Below are positions 40,115 through 50,739 of a DNA stretch of 64,000 nucleotides, piece by piece (position 1 is the first letter of the stretch; each line of letters begins with the position of its first letter). Source of the stretch: Euborellia annulipes (lineage: Eukaryota; Arthropoda; Insecta; Dermaptera; Anisolabididae); NCBI GenBank assembly GCA_023213315.1, contig JAKCPI010005439.1, forward strand, positions 1-64,000, written 5' to 3'. Both the position numbers and the translations under genes were made by a program. The notes under the pieces are model-generated. The model was not told the DNA's origin and searched no databases. It saw only the letters and a list, made by a program, of their open reading frames with translations.

Positions 40115-41025
40115 TGCCAAGAGATTTAACCCAGGTAGCTGAAAAAAAAACATAAAATCATACTCTGTTTTAAAGCTAAAATATAATTTAAAAAATTGAC
40201 TCTTACCTTTTTTATTTTTAAATATAATAAAAAAAAAAATAGAACTCATAAATATCGCTTAGTTTTTTTTTATTGTACAAAAAAAATATATATATATCAA
40301 CAAGCAATAATATTTTTTGTTAGTCAAATTTTAATAAAAATAAAAGCAATTTGTGTAAAGCATTTGGTGATGGGAATTGTATTTTTACTCTCTGCTCGAT
40401 GATGTTGATGTTAATGATGATTATAGATTGTCAGGAATTTAACTCTGATGCATTTGCTTTTGAATTTTATCACGCAAAGCGATTGCATCTGGGTAACTTT
40501 TCATAAAAAGCTCTCGAGGCAATCAATTCATCTCTGTCCCTGTGATTTTAAAGCTGAACAATTATTGATGTCAATGATGGATCCTGAAAAATATTATCCT
40601 CTTGGCAAAACCTTTTGTCCTTCTATTTTCATTAAAATTACGGACATACTTTATAAAATATGTCAATCTGAGTAATTAAAATCGAATTGACCATTGTATT
40701 ATTTTGAATAGCCGTGGTTGAAAATAGAAGTGTTATTTCGCTTTTTAATAAAACATCAGAGACGAAATAAAAATAATTTTGAAAATAAATACTAAGCAAT
40801 TTTTCTGCCAAGTTCACAAAGTTAGAAAGGGTATATATAACCCAGAAGAGTGATTTTCCTCTCTTAGTTTGCTTTTAAAATTTTGTTTTGACCAAAAAAT
40901 ATGCCTACTTCACAATAAAGAGAACACAGATCCTACCAATTCAATTGAAATAAATTTTTATTTTTAAGTGTGAGAACGTTAGGCAACTAAAAATGTAAGA
41001 GATGAAAAATGAAAGAGAAGAAGAA
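40115..41025. other. AT-rich stretch with a less AT-rich segment at 40440-40680
   Basis: 40440-40680 includes GATGCATTTGCTTTTG, CACGCAAAGCGATTGC and CTCTCGAGGCAATCAATTC. A 75-codon frame there has no recognisable domain. It may be conserved non-coding sequence. Nothing else was recognised. Confidence 0.3.
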
Positions 41026-41324
41026 AGTAGAGGCTTAGCTCCTCCTTTGAATACACTAGAAGGAGGAATATGAAAAGGGAATAAACTTGAAGCCCCGCCT
41101 ACTACCTCGGAGCTAATATTTATTTATTTAAAAAGATTGTTGGCATTAGACCACCAGCCATTTTTGCCACCGTTATCGGACCTAATAAAAAAAAAAAGAA
41201 ATAAAAGAAAAACCTGTGGGCACAAGAGTGGGAGTGAAGGAGGAGGAGTTTCTTTTTTATCTCTATCCTTCCATTCGTTTACGCTACTGGTTGCCTAACT
41301 CCCAGGCGTTCCCATGAGTTAAAC

Positions 41325-42099
41325 AAATCTGATGTGACTGGTCGCACAGCGCATAACTTTCTCTTAACCTTCGGCAAGAGAAAGATGTGTACTGTCATGG
41401 GCGTAGCCAGACTTCTTGTTAGGGGGGGGCCAACCCCTCGTTAGGTCGAAAGAGGGGGGGTTTGCAATTAATATATACATAGAGTATTAATTATTTATTT
41501 AAATAAAAAAAAAATTAAATTAATGTAGTGAATTGGGGTGTTAAAAAAAATTTCCAATGGGAAAAATATATATATATATATATATATTTTTTTTCTATTT
41601 TTAAGACCAGCCAGGGGGGGGGGCAACGGCCCCCCTGCCTCCCCCTGGCTACGCCCATGTGTACTGTGCTTGTCACACCAGATTTTTTATGTCGACATAT
41701 ATTTAGGCTTCGACAGTATGGTACATTTGCCAATTCAAGATGTAAAATTTATGAGTATGGGAAAATATTTATATTTTGTTACCATGACAACTATTTCTCC
41801 TACTTTCCTATAAAGTACAAGAGTAAAGTGGTCTTCAGAAGATTTCAATGCCAAAATGAGAATATACATTTGAAAGAGCATCTAAAAAATAGTTGATTTA
41901 TGAATTAAAAAAAAAATCGTTGGAGCGAATTTTGAGAAAATTGAAAAAACTGAAAAATTACATCAGTAAAGTACTAGTACTTTTTGGCTAATTTTGTTCA
42001 AAAGCTTTGTGTCACGTCCCATGGGGCCTAACTTAAATATAAAATTTCAACCTCCTAGCTCTTTTCGTTCTTGAGATATTTTGTTCACAGACAGACACA

Positions 42100-42159
<60 letters not shown>

Positions 42160-42306
42160 AAGATAGACAGACCATGTCGCGAAAACAACTTTTTTGGATT
42201 CAGGGGACCTCAAAATCCATCAAAATATCGACATCGAATTTTTGACATGAATCCAATACTTTCTCTCTCTATATATATTAGCATATATAGATGTAAGAGA
42301 AAGTAA
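41325..42306 (+). mobile_element. HBE copy (subfamily 1), full length, with a hAT-like insertion
   Basis: It starts AAATCTGATGTGACTGGTCG; the long hairpin is split by the element at 41396-41659. The body continues with TCGACATATATTTAGGC, a decayed X-box GTTACCATGACAAC (41778-41791), AGTACTAGTACT, a (CA) microsatellite of about 30 repeats (42093-42155), CATCGAATTTTTGACATG and GTAAGAGAAAGTAA. AAAC on both sides is a possible 4-bp duplication. Confidence 0.9.
41396..41659. mobile_element. hAT-like non-autonomous element, GGCGTAGCCAG family
   Basis: Terminal inverted repeats CATGGGCGTAGCCAG and CTGGCTACGCCCATG are perfect. TGTACTGT is duplicated exactly on both sides (41388-41395 and 41660-41667), and removal restores the HBE hairpin. 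It contains G-runs, C-runs and an AT microsatellite, no frame. Same family as 8398-8641. Confidence 0.92.
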
Positions 42307-42309
42307 AAA

Positions 42310-42925
42310 CTTCCAAAGCTTTTTCATTAAAGATTATTACTTTTTAATTTTATAACCACTTGACCCTGTACAAATAAAAAGGCTTCTATCTTTGTTTTCA
42401 ATTTTTTTTCAGACCAATAATGAATTGTTAATTGGCTCGTGGGTGTTTCTTTTGTTATTATTCGCTGTTTTTTTTCACATCTTTCTTCATTAAAATTTTA
42501 ATAGCGATCTTCTATCGAAACCACGGCTTCTGATGATATAGGTATAATAAATCATTTCAATGTTAATCCATAATCAAATTGACTAACATCGATTAAAGCC
42601 TGCAATACACAGATGCACAAGCCACATTGCTTGCATTCCCATGTTCGATCTTCTTACCGCGTACCTTGAAATATTAATGGCTATAGCATCTCCACTCCAA
42701 ATATAATAACTCATAATATATGTACATGTATATTTAAAATTATTATACAATTTCTCTTAGTATTCAATCTTAAATATGTTTTCGCTTCAGTTTAAAAACA
42801 AAGAATCTCCCGCCAAAAAATTTCTTAAACCCCACTAGGAAGACAAAAAAAAAATAAATTTTTTGTTGTGTATTTTATACTAATAATAAATGTACTATAT
42901 AACGTACCATTAATCATCCACTTCT
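42310..42925. other. AT-rich non-coding stretch
   Basis: Nothing recognised. Confidence 0.5.
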
Positions 42926-42929
42926 CTTT

Positions 42930-43991
42930 TACTTTCTCTTACCTATGTATATATGTAATATATAAATAGAGAGAAAGTATTGGATTCATGTCAAAAATTC
43001 AATGTCGAGATTTTGATGGATATACACGTTTTGAGGTCCTCTGAATCTATAAAAGTGGTTTTCGCGACATGGTCTGTCTGTCTGTGTGTCTGTGAACAAA
43101 ATATCTCAAGAACGAAAAGAGCTAGGAGGTTGAAATTTTATATTTAAGTTAGGCACCACCCCTAGGGCGTGAAAATAAGCTTTTAAACAAAATCCGTAAA
43201 AAACTACTAGTACTTTACTGATGTTAATTTTTCTTCAGTTATTTTCTATTTTCCCAAAATTCGCTCCAACGATTTTGATTAAAATTTAAAAATCATTTAT
43301 CTTGACTTGACTCGAAGCTTTTAAACAAAATCGGTCAAAGAGTACTAGTACTTTACTAATGTACTTTTTCAGTATTTTTCGATTTTTTTCAAAATTCGCT
43401 TCAACGATTTTGATTAAAATTCAAAAATCAATTATTTTTTTAGAAGCTCTTTAAAATGAATATTCTTATTTTGCCATTCAAATCTTTTGAAGACCACTTT
43501 ACTCTAGTAGGAAAGAGGAGAAATGGTTGCTATGGTAACATAATATAAATATTTTCCCATACCTTTTTTTTTTTTTTTTTTAAACACTCACACTTTTTTT
43601 CTAATTCACACTCACATTCACACACACATACACACAGTCTTTTCGGCAACTTAGGCTATTTAAGACTTTTACAATACCCGTTATAGAGATTAATATACAT
43701 ATTAGGGGTCCAGGCATTCTTATTTAAGCCATTTGGTTTCCAAGTGGCTTAAATAAAATCATCGGACTGCCTGGGGTCCGAACCCGCGACGTTTGGTATA
43801 CGAGGTTTGCACACTAACCCCTACGCCAAGCCCCGAGGGCTTCCCATACCTATAAATTTTACATCTTGAATTCTAATATATCGGCGGAATATACTAAATA
43901 TATGTCGACACAAAAAAATCTGGTGTGACAGGCACAGTACATTACCTTCGGTAATCGAAAGTTGTGTACTGTGGGACCAGTCACACCAGAA
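42930..43991 (-). mobile_element. HBE copy (subfamily 1) with internal duplication and nested SINE-A
   Basis: The minus strand runs from the long hairpin (43991 to about 43912) to TACTTTCTCTTACC at 42930. The segment with AAGCTTTTAAACAAAATC / AGTACTAGTACTTTACTG / CAACGATTTTGATTAAAAT occurs twice (about 43175-43295 and 43312-43432). The decayed X-box is GTTGCTATGGTAAC (43526-43539). Confidence 0.88.
43564..43840 (-). mobile_element. SINE-A, full length, with a 10-11 bp target-site duplication
   Basis: TTCCCATACCT flanks it (43554-43564 and 43841-43851). On the minus strand it has box A (GGCGTAGGGGTTAGTGTGC), box B (GGGTTCGGACCCC), the palindromic core, GGACCCCTAATA, GCCGAAAAGACTGTG and a poly-A tail (T run from 43564). 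Confidence 0.94.
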
Positions 43992-43994
43992 ATT

Positions 43995-45025
43995 TTCTCT
44001 GCATTCTGCATTTTAAATTTACAAATGATAAAAATTATAATACGAATTCATAACGATCTATTTTTTAATCGAATTTTTAAAAAGAATTGGATTTTTTAAT
44101 TGAATATTAAAAAAAAAGGTGTCAAATATTTAATATTGGAATTTTTATTTAATATTCATTCTATCTCTAAAAAGAGGTCGATCATAAATTTATATTCTAA
44201 ATTTAATCGTTTCGTAATTTGATTGTTCATGTTTTTCTAACTATAATCATTTAGATAAGCAAGTCATTGGCAGTGTGTTTTCAATGAATATAAATTAAAC
44301 TAAATATTTATTTAAATCAATTTCAGCTACTGTAGTTTAATAAATAAACAAAATGAATTTAGTCTAATAATTTCTTTTATCTCATCTTCTATGTGTAAAA
44401 TACAATCTAATTATTTAGTGGATAGTGTTTTAATGAATTTTAAATAGGATTATTTAAAGAGCGAAATTAAATGATTTTAAAATTATTAACATCACTTTTG
44501 AAAAGATATTAAAATGAATTAACGATATTCTATTTATATTCATTTGAGGGTAAATGAAAAGTTAGTTTAATAATAAAAAATAATATATAATTAAAAAGTT
44601 AGACTTCCGATTTTTTAGGTACAATAAATAATAATTAGAATACGTAGTTCAATGATATGAAATTAACTTATTTTTTTTTTACTTTTATTTATATGAAATA
44701 TTTATACATATACGACAGTATACATATAATGATTTAAAAAAAAGAGTGGCATTAGAAATTCACCACTGCATGAATCAAAAAATGGTTCACCCCTTGCTAT
44801 GGGAATTATCCCATCATTTTAATAAATTAAATAAAACCTTTTCTTAATATTTGTCAATCATTTAAAATTTTTCCCTTGATAGTTCGTATTTTTCGAATTT
44901 TTTAATATACTGCATTTCTGAAATATTGTTCCACGTGATTAAATGTGATTGATTTGTTAGAATGAAATACTCATAAAAAATTGTCACATAAAGTTTCGGA
45001 AATTTTATTTAAACAATCAAATTGA
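43995..45025. other. Very AT-rich non-coding stretch
   Basis: No exon or repeat recognised. Confidence 0.55.
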
Positions 45026-45029
45026 AATT

Positions 45030-45190
45030 AAATTTAAAGATTGCGGTGTGGGTTTTAAGTGAAACATTTTGAACCGAGATTATATTTATATGTATATTAT
45101 AGTTAGTATAGTCTGTAACTCCTGATTATGGGCTAATAACCCGAAATATATCCAGTGTTATAATAATCTACGTTTGTTGTTATTATTTCT
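45030..45190. repeat. Hammerhead-family remnant related to 30255-30498
   Basis: AAATTTAAAGATTGCGGTGTG and GAACCGAGATTATATTTA match the left flank of the 30.3-kb element. The plus strand has CTCCTGATTATGGG...CCCGAAATATATCC: the CTGANGA box reads CTGATTA, breaking an essential G, while the stem and GAAA remain. Confidence 0.6.
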
Positions 45191-45396
45191 TTAGCCTACT
45201 CCCGTGAATCTTCACCACCTTAGTCAGTTCAAATTGAAATAGTTATTAATTTTCAATATCATTATGTTTTCCAAAGTACTTTTTTTAAATGTTTTCTCGT
45301 TTACTAAAAAGCCTACGGCCTTATAACACCAAACCTAAATATGGATGAAGCGTTATGTAAATAATCATATCATCATTATATAGTAGGCTATTTATG

Positions 45397-45650
45397 CCCT
45401 CGGGGTTTGGCGTAGAGGTTAGCGTGCTAACCTCGTATACCAAAAGTCGCGGGTTCGGACCCCAGGCAGTCCGATGATTTTATTTAAGCCATTTGGATAC
45501 CAAATGGCTTAAATAAGAATGCCTGGACCCCAAATATTATATATTCATAACGGTTATCGTTGAAGTCTTAAATGGCCTTTGTTGCCGAAAAGAATGTGTG
45601 AATGTGTGAGTCTGAATGAGAAAAAAATTGTGAATGTTTTATAGAAAAAA
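45397..45650 (+). mobile_element. SINE-A, full length
   Basis: CCCTCGGGGTTTGGCGTAGA, GGTTAGCGTGCTAACC (box A), GGGTTCGGACCCC (box B), the palindromic core TTGGATACCAAATGGC, GGACCCCAAATA, GCCGAAAAGAATG and an A-rich tail. It can serve as a reference copy for the family. A duplication could not be fixed with confidence. Confidence 0.92.
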
Positions 45651-45840
45651 AATATAGTATATATATATGGTATACTGCCTTTAAAATTGTATTTCTTTTT
45701 ATTAGAATCAAAAACAATACTGTATCTTCATTATAATTGTTCTAGTCATAAATATTGAAATTATAATCATATATTGCCGTAAAATATAAATATTTTCTTC
45801 TCTTTTTTGAAGACAAATGTGCTAAAGTGAAAATAATAAT

Positions 45841-46769
45841 TAGGGCTCGGATTGGCACAGAAAATTTTTCAAATAGGCAGGCAACTATTAAGCACTAAAA
45901 ATTATTAAAATAGGCACTTTTTTTTTTGAAAAAAACATTCACACTTTTTCTCATTCACACTCACACTCACACACACATTCACACTGTCTTTTCGGCAGCT
46001 CAGGCCATATAAGACATTTACGATATCCGTTATTTATGAATTTATATAAATAGGGGTCCAGGCATTTTTATTTAAGCCATCTGGTATCCAGATGGCTTAA
46101 ATAAAATCATCGGACTGCCTGGGGTCCGAACCCGCGACGTTTGGTATATGAGGTTAGCACGCTAACCTCTACACCACGCCCCGTCGGCAAAATAGGCACT
46201 TAAAAGGCATTATTTACAAAATAATATAAAAAACTTTAAAAAATTGATGTCTTATTTTTGGTAATCTGATGTGACTGGTCGCACAGCACACAATTTTTTC
46301 TTAATTTCGGTAATTTAAAGGCCCATTCTGTACTTGTTTGCCAGAATATAAATACAAATCAAATTTTTAAGTACTAATCTTTAAAATTTTACATTAAAAA
46401 TCAATTTTTTTTTTTCGAAAAAAAGTATTTTTTCAAATCTCGGGGGGGGGGGGTAGTTACCCCCTTCAACCCCCCCCTCCTTGAAATATTTTTTTGAAAA
46501 TTCAAAAAAATTTTAAATTTAGGCTATGCATAGCTCGTAAAAAATTGAAATTGGCTATTTGAACTTAAAATAGGCATTTTTTTAAATGCTTTTTTGCATT
46601 TATAAATGAAATAGGCACCAAAACCCAGAATCGGCCAAAATAGGCATTATAGACACTAACAAATGCCTCTTAATTTATTCAGAATTTCATGAAACGTATG
46701 CTTATCATATTGGCCTAAATTTTAAGCCATAAATTAAAAAAAGGCAAATAGGGCGAAATCCGAGCCCTA
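45841..46769. mobile_element. hAT-like element, TAGGGCTCGGATT ends, hosting other elements
   Basis: ATAATAAT is duplicated exactly (45833-45840 and 46770-46777). The ends TAGGGCTCGGATT and AATCCGAGCCCTA are perfect inverted repeats. Inside are a SINE-A (45919-46188), and a segment (about 46255-46500) related in reverse to the MITE at 48262-48537, including an HBE-like hairpin remnant. TAAAATAGGCA-type motifs recur in its unique parts. No transposase frame. Confidence 0.9.
45919..46188 (-). mobile_element. SINE-A, full length, with a 12-bp target-site duplication
   Basis: AAAATAGGCACT flanks it exactly (45907-45918 and 46189-46200). Head, box A, box B, palindromic core and T run are all present on the minus strand. 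It is nested in a hAT-like element and so is younger than it. Confidence 0.95.
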
Positions 46770-46777
46770 ATAATAAT

Positions 46778-47795
46778 ATTTGAATTAGAATTTAGCCCTT
46801 TACTTTAATACATTCATTCTAATCCAAATATTTCAATACTAATACAAAATTATCGTAGTACATTAAGACCTCAATATAGCCTACAATATTATATATAAAA
46901 GCAAAGTTAAAATCAGAGTTCATGAATTCAATGCAAACTTATCTGTGTACTGCATACTTTATAATTTTCTTTTTGTGTGTGGTCTTCATGCACTTACGTT
47001 CATACTTAATTTGCAATGTATTAAAGTAATTTTTCGCTAATATCTTTTTATTTAAATTAATATCAAATAAGTCATTTGAAATAATGTTTTTTTTTTATTT
47101 CAAAAGGTGAATAAATATTATAGCGTACATGAATAGGCTATTCCTTTTATATTTTTCCCTTTAAAAATAGTGTGTTTTTTTTATATGGGCTAAATTTCCA
47201 AAACTCATTATTATAAATGAAAAGAAGATATAAAAGTTTTAAATATTTTAATTGCTTGAACAGTTTGCGTATGATTTATTATTACTTTTTAAATCGTTAT
47301 TTATTCCTTATATTTTTCCTATTCAACTCATTAAATGAATATAAAAAAATCTTAATTAATTACGAATTTTTAGTTTTTCTTTTTTTTTTTTATAAATTTC
47401 TAAATAAATAATAACACCCTTCTTGTGAAAGTATTTTTTTTTTATGTTCAACAGCCAATTAGGAAGAGAAGCGTCTTAATTTGCAAAAAATAAAAAGAAT
47501 GTAGAGGGGAGAAAAATAATTACGAATCAGTAAAAGAATGAAAATAAAGAAAAAAAAAAGTCTTACTTCAACCCTTTTTAATACAAGAAATGAAACGGGT
47601 CAAAAGAGAGTAGGAAAAAAGTTGGTAGGCGAAAGGGGAAAAGTGAAAAGGGGGTGGGCGAATGATTTAACATAGCATACCTAGAACTGCTGTATATATA
47701 CCAGAACAGGAAATCAAAAAGTTGATAACTTTTTTTAGATCATAGAGAGTTTTAAAATAATCAAATTTTAAATAAAACAAAAAAATTATGGGCAT
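46778..47795. other. AT-rich non-coding stretch
   Basis: A short less AT-rich segment at 47440-47480 (CAGCCAATTAGGAAGAGAAG) is not repetitive. Nothing else was recognised. Confidence 0.5.
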
Positions 47796-47799
47796 AAAT

Positions 47800-48065
47800 T
47801 TCTATTTTTGTTTGTTGTTGTTAGTGTATTTAATTTGTATTGTGTTTCGTTGGACCTAGCCACCGAGGATGGAAACTCTAAGCGGGCCGTTAATAAATTT
47901 ATTTATTTATTTACAAGTGGAAAAGCCCGCCTTCGACTACTCCTCCTGACTCCCCTCTTGCTCATCTTCGGCGAGCAAATTTATTCTTACTCAGTGTTTG
48001 GAAATTTTTAATTTCCCTCTTTGACTCAACTTCCTTTTATTCTGGCCAGTCAGCACATACACACA
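47800..48065 (+). other. GC-richer island with a 67-codon frame, unassigned
   Basis: The frame 47808-48011 includes LDLATEDGNSKRAVNKFIYL and GKARLRLLLLTPLLLIFGEQ, with no recognisable family and no clear splice or start context. It is a compositional island in AT-rich DNA; coding is unproven. Confidence 0.2.
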
Positions 48066-48261
48066 GGGACAGGAAGTTAGCCGCTAGCGCTTTATATTAT
48101 AGTATGGTGATAGTTATTTATTTTAAAAAATTTCAAGAAATTTGAAAATTTATTTCATTTAGGGTACGATAGTAATTTAATAATTCAAATAATTTTTAAT
48201 ATTTTTTACTAAATCTGTTAGCATATAACCCGTAATGAAGTGTATTCAGATGAATTCAATT

Positions 48262-48537
48262 CAAGGGCGGATACAAGGGAGGGATAAAGGAGGTAATTAC
48301 CCCCCCCCCCCCCCGAGATTTGAGAAAAATATTTTTTTTTTTTTGGGAAAAAAATTTTATTTTTAATATAAAATTTTAAAAATTAATACTTAAAAATTTG
48401 ATTTGTATACGAGCTGGTAAAGTACAGATTGCACCTTTAAATTACCGAAAATAAGAAAACATTGTGCGTTGTGCGACCAGTCACACCAAATTACCCCCCC
48501 CTCACCTCCCCGAGAAACTCCTCTAGATCCGCCACTG
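48262..48537. mobile_element. hAT-like MITE with 8-bp duplication
   Basis: ATTCAATT lies on both sides (48254-48261 and 48538-48545). The left end CAAGGGCGGATACAAGGG and the right end, read inverted, CAGTGGCGGATCTAGAGG are imperfect inverted repeats. The interior TTAATACTTAAAAATTTG...TTTAAATTACCGAAA...GCGACCAGTCACACC matches the region about 46255-46500 in reverse, and 57790-57960. Confidence 0.85.
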
Positions 48538-48753
48538 ATTCAATTATTCGAAAGCTTCTCTAAACCGGACCACACATGCTCAATCTTGCTAGAAATTCAC
48601 AAGGGGCAATGTTTGGCGTGGGCTAGAAGAGCTCTCGTGCAATTATTTATTCGTAAAATTCATTTGTTGTATTCCAGAGAAAATATATTTATATTATAAA
48701 TTTATGCATCTTATTATAATTACTATCTTTTATTTTTAATGATTATAAATAAT

Positions 48754-49450
48754 AAAAAATCTGGTGTGACTGTCACAGCACACAACTTTCTCTTACCTTC
48801 GGTAATCGAAAGTTGTGTACTGTGCTTGTCACACCAGATTTTTTGTGTCGACATGTATTTAGTTCCCGGCAGTAGGGAATATTTGAATTCAGATGTAAAA
48901 TTTATAAGTATGGGAAAATATTTATATTTTGTTACCATGGCAACCATTTCTCCTATCTTTTCTATGGAGTGCAAGAGTAAAGTGGTCTTCAAACAATTTT
49001 GAGGGCAAAACGAGAATATACATTTGAAAGAGCATCTAAAAATAATTGATTTTTGAATTTTAATCAAAATCGTTAGAGCGAATTTTGAGAAAATCGAAAA
49101 AAACTGAAAAAGTACATCAGTAAAGTACTAGTACTCTTTGGCCGATTTTGATTAAAAGCTTATTTTTCCGGTCCCGGGGGGTGTTTAACTTATATATAAA
49201 ATTTCAGCCTCATAGCTCAATTCCTTCATGCTTAAAAGTGAACACAGACACACACACACACCCACTCACCCACCCACCCACCCACCCACACACCCACCCA
49301 CAGACAGACCATGTCGCGAAAACCACTTTTTGGATTCAGGGGACCTCAAAACGTGAAGATCCATCAAAATCTCGACATCGAATTTTTGACATGAAACCAA
49401 TACTTTCTCTCATATATATATTACATATATACATAGGTAAGAGAAAGTAA
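48754..49450 (+). mobile_element. HBE copy (subfamily 1), uninterrupted
   Basis: Long hairpin at 48757-48843, TCGACATGTATTTAG, X-box at 48931-48944, AGTACTAGTACT, CA- and CCCA-rich microsatellite (49250-49305), CATCAAAATCTCGACATCG and the end ATATACATAGGTAAGAGAAAG. It is the cleanest complete copy and a good reference, about 697 bp. Confidence 0.93.
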
Positions 49451-49454
49451 TAAA

Positions 49455-50160
49455 TTCTTGTTTATTTTTTGCGAGAATATAAAGCAAAATTTTGCAGTTA
49501 TTTTATTTTATTTCAATGAAAATCGGATCCAGAGGGCGCGATTTGCCCAACCAAAGCACAAAACTCATCTCGCCAAATTGTCTTTATCTTAAACGATATA
49601 TTAATTCACAGTCTAATGGGCGTTATTTGAAAAATTCCAACTTTTTCAACAAAGCTTATTATTAGATTTAAATTTAAACACAGTCATCTTCAGAGATCAA
49701 AATCGTTTCTCTATATGATTAAAGATAATTGTTTCCCAATCCGAAATGTCAATCTAACTAATTGAATTTAATAAATTATTATTTGCTGCATGCAGGTCTG
49801 GACTTAATAGAGTTGATGAGGTCTTAAGCTCTATAATTCCCTGTAGTATCGTAAAACTATCTAAATAAAAAATCTAAACTATTTAGTATGCCTTTTGAAT
49901 CAGGCCCGAACCTAGAAAATTTTTTCGAGAGGGGGATTCGGACGAGCCCTCCTTCTGTCTCTCCCGTCCTCAAATTTTAAAGGATATAATTTCGTGATAT
50001 TTTAGTACATTTCTCTCCATATGTTTTTACTTATTTATTTAAATTTAAACTAACAACCGGAGGCTCTAGCTGGAAATTACGCTGAAATATTATAGGCTAT
50101 ATTACGGTATATAGGCTATGTTAATTGAAAATAATTATCTAGACTCTAAGTTTTAAAGAT
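49455..50160. other. AT-rich non-coding stretch
   Basis: No exon or repeat recognised. Confidence 0.5.
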
Positions 50161-50162
50161 TT

Positions 50163-50325
50163 ATTATGGACACACACAGTAGATTTAAAGTGACCAGAAG
50201 AAAAAAGTGTGTATCTTGGAAGAAATAAAAACGATTAAAAATGATTGAGGGATACACACGCCCGCAGCAGGGACACACACAGCCGATCGAAAGTGAAGAG
50301 AAGAAAAAAGTGTGTTTTTTAATCA
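50163..50325. repeat. Interspersed repeat shared with 39960-40110, internally duplicated
   Basis: GAAGAAAAAAGTGTG occurs at 50201 and 50301, and GACACACACAG at 50168 and about 50272, so the unit is tandemly repeated with about 100-bp period. GAGGGATACACACGCCCGC matches the 40.0-kb copy. Confidence 0.6.
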
Positions 50326-50490
50326 TTTTTACATGGGAATAAAAGAAAATTGCAGTAATTTTTTCAGTTCCCTGCACATATAGACTTGATTGAAGCTCTA
50401 GTATCTAAATATCCTCAATCTTCAAACTCATCTACAAACACAATAAAATTCTTATTAATGAAATATAATTTTTACGTTCACTCCTTTCAG

Positions 50491-50602
50491 ACCACCCTAT
50501 ATTAGTGCTGAACACGCGCTACCCCTTAGCTTCGTTAACCCTCGACCAAGTTCGGCTAGCATCGTCAACGTCACCCCCTCTCAAGGGGTTTTAGAGGGGT
50601 GA
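50491..50602 (+). CDS. Candidate 3'-terminal coding exon, product unassigned
   Basis: ACGTTCACTCCTTTCAG is a good acceptor ending at 50490. From base 2 the frame gives 36 residues and TGA (50600-50602), beginning PPYISAEHALPLSFVNPR and ending VTPSQGVLEG. AATAAA about 130 bp later (near 50730) would suit a polyadenylation signal. A second frame is open for 35 codons, so the reading frame is not certain. No domain recognised. Confidence 0.35.
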
Positions 50603-50699
50603 ACGGCTGCTCACAACTCGACCACCATCAGTCTTGTTGGCGATTCCGAACCACATTGTTCGCTCTATTTCTCTGTTTCTCTCTTTCTCTCATTCATTC

Positions 50700-50722
50700 T
50701 TCTCTCTCTCTCTCTCTCTCTA
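50700..50722. repeat. TC microsatellite
   Basis: About 11 TC repeats just before the AATAAA of the candidate terminal exon. Confidence 0.85.
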
Positions 50723-50739
50723 TCTTAAATAAAAGAACT

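Noticed and set aside
41528..41896. 122-codon plus-strand open frame
   Set aside because: It joins the hAT-like element, its microsatellite and HBE sequence; no conserved domain is present.
47808..48011. Membrane protein gene from a leucine-rich 67-codon frame
   Set aside because: The frame has no start context, domain or splice evidence, and part is an ATTT repeat.
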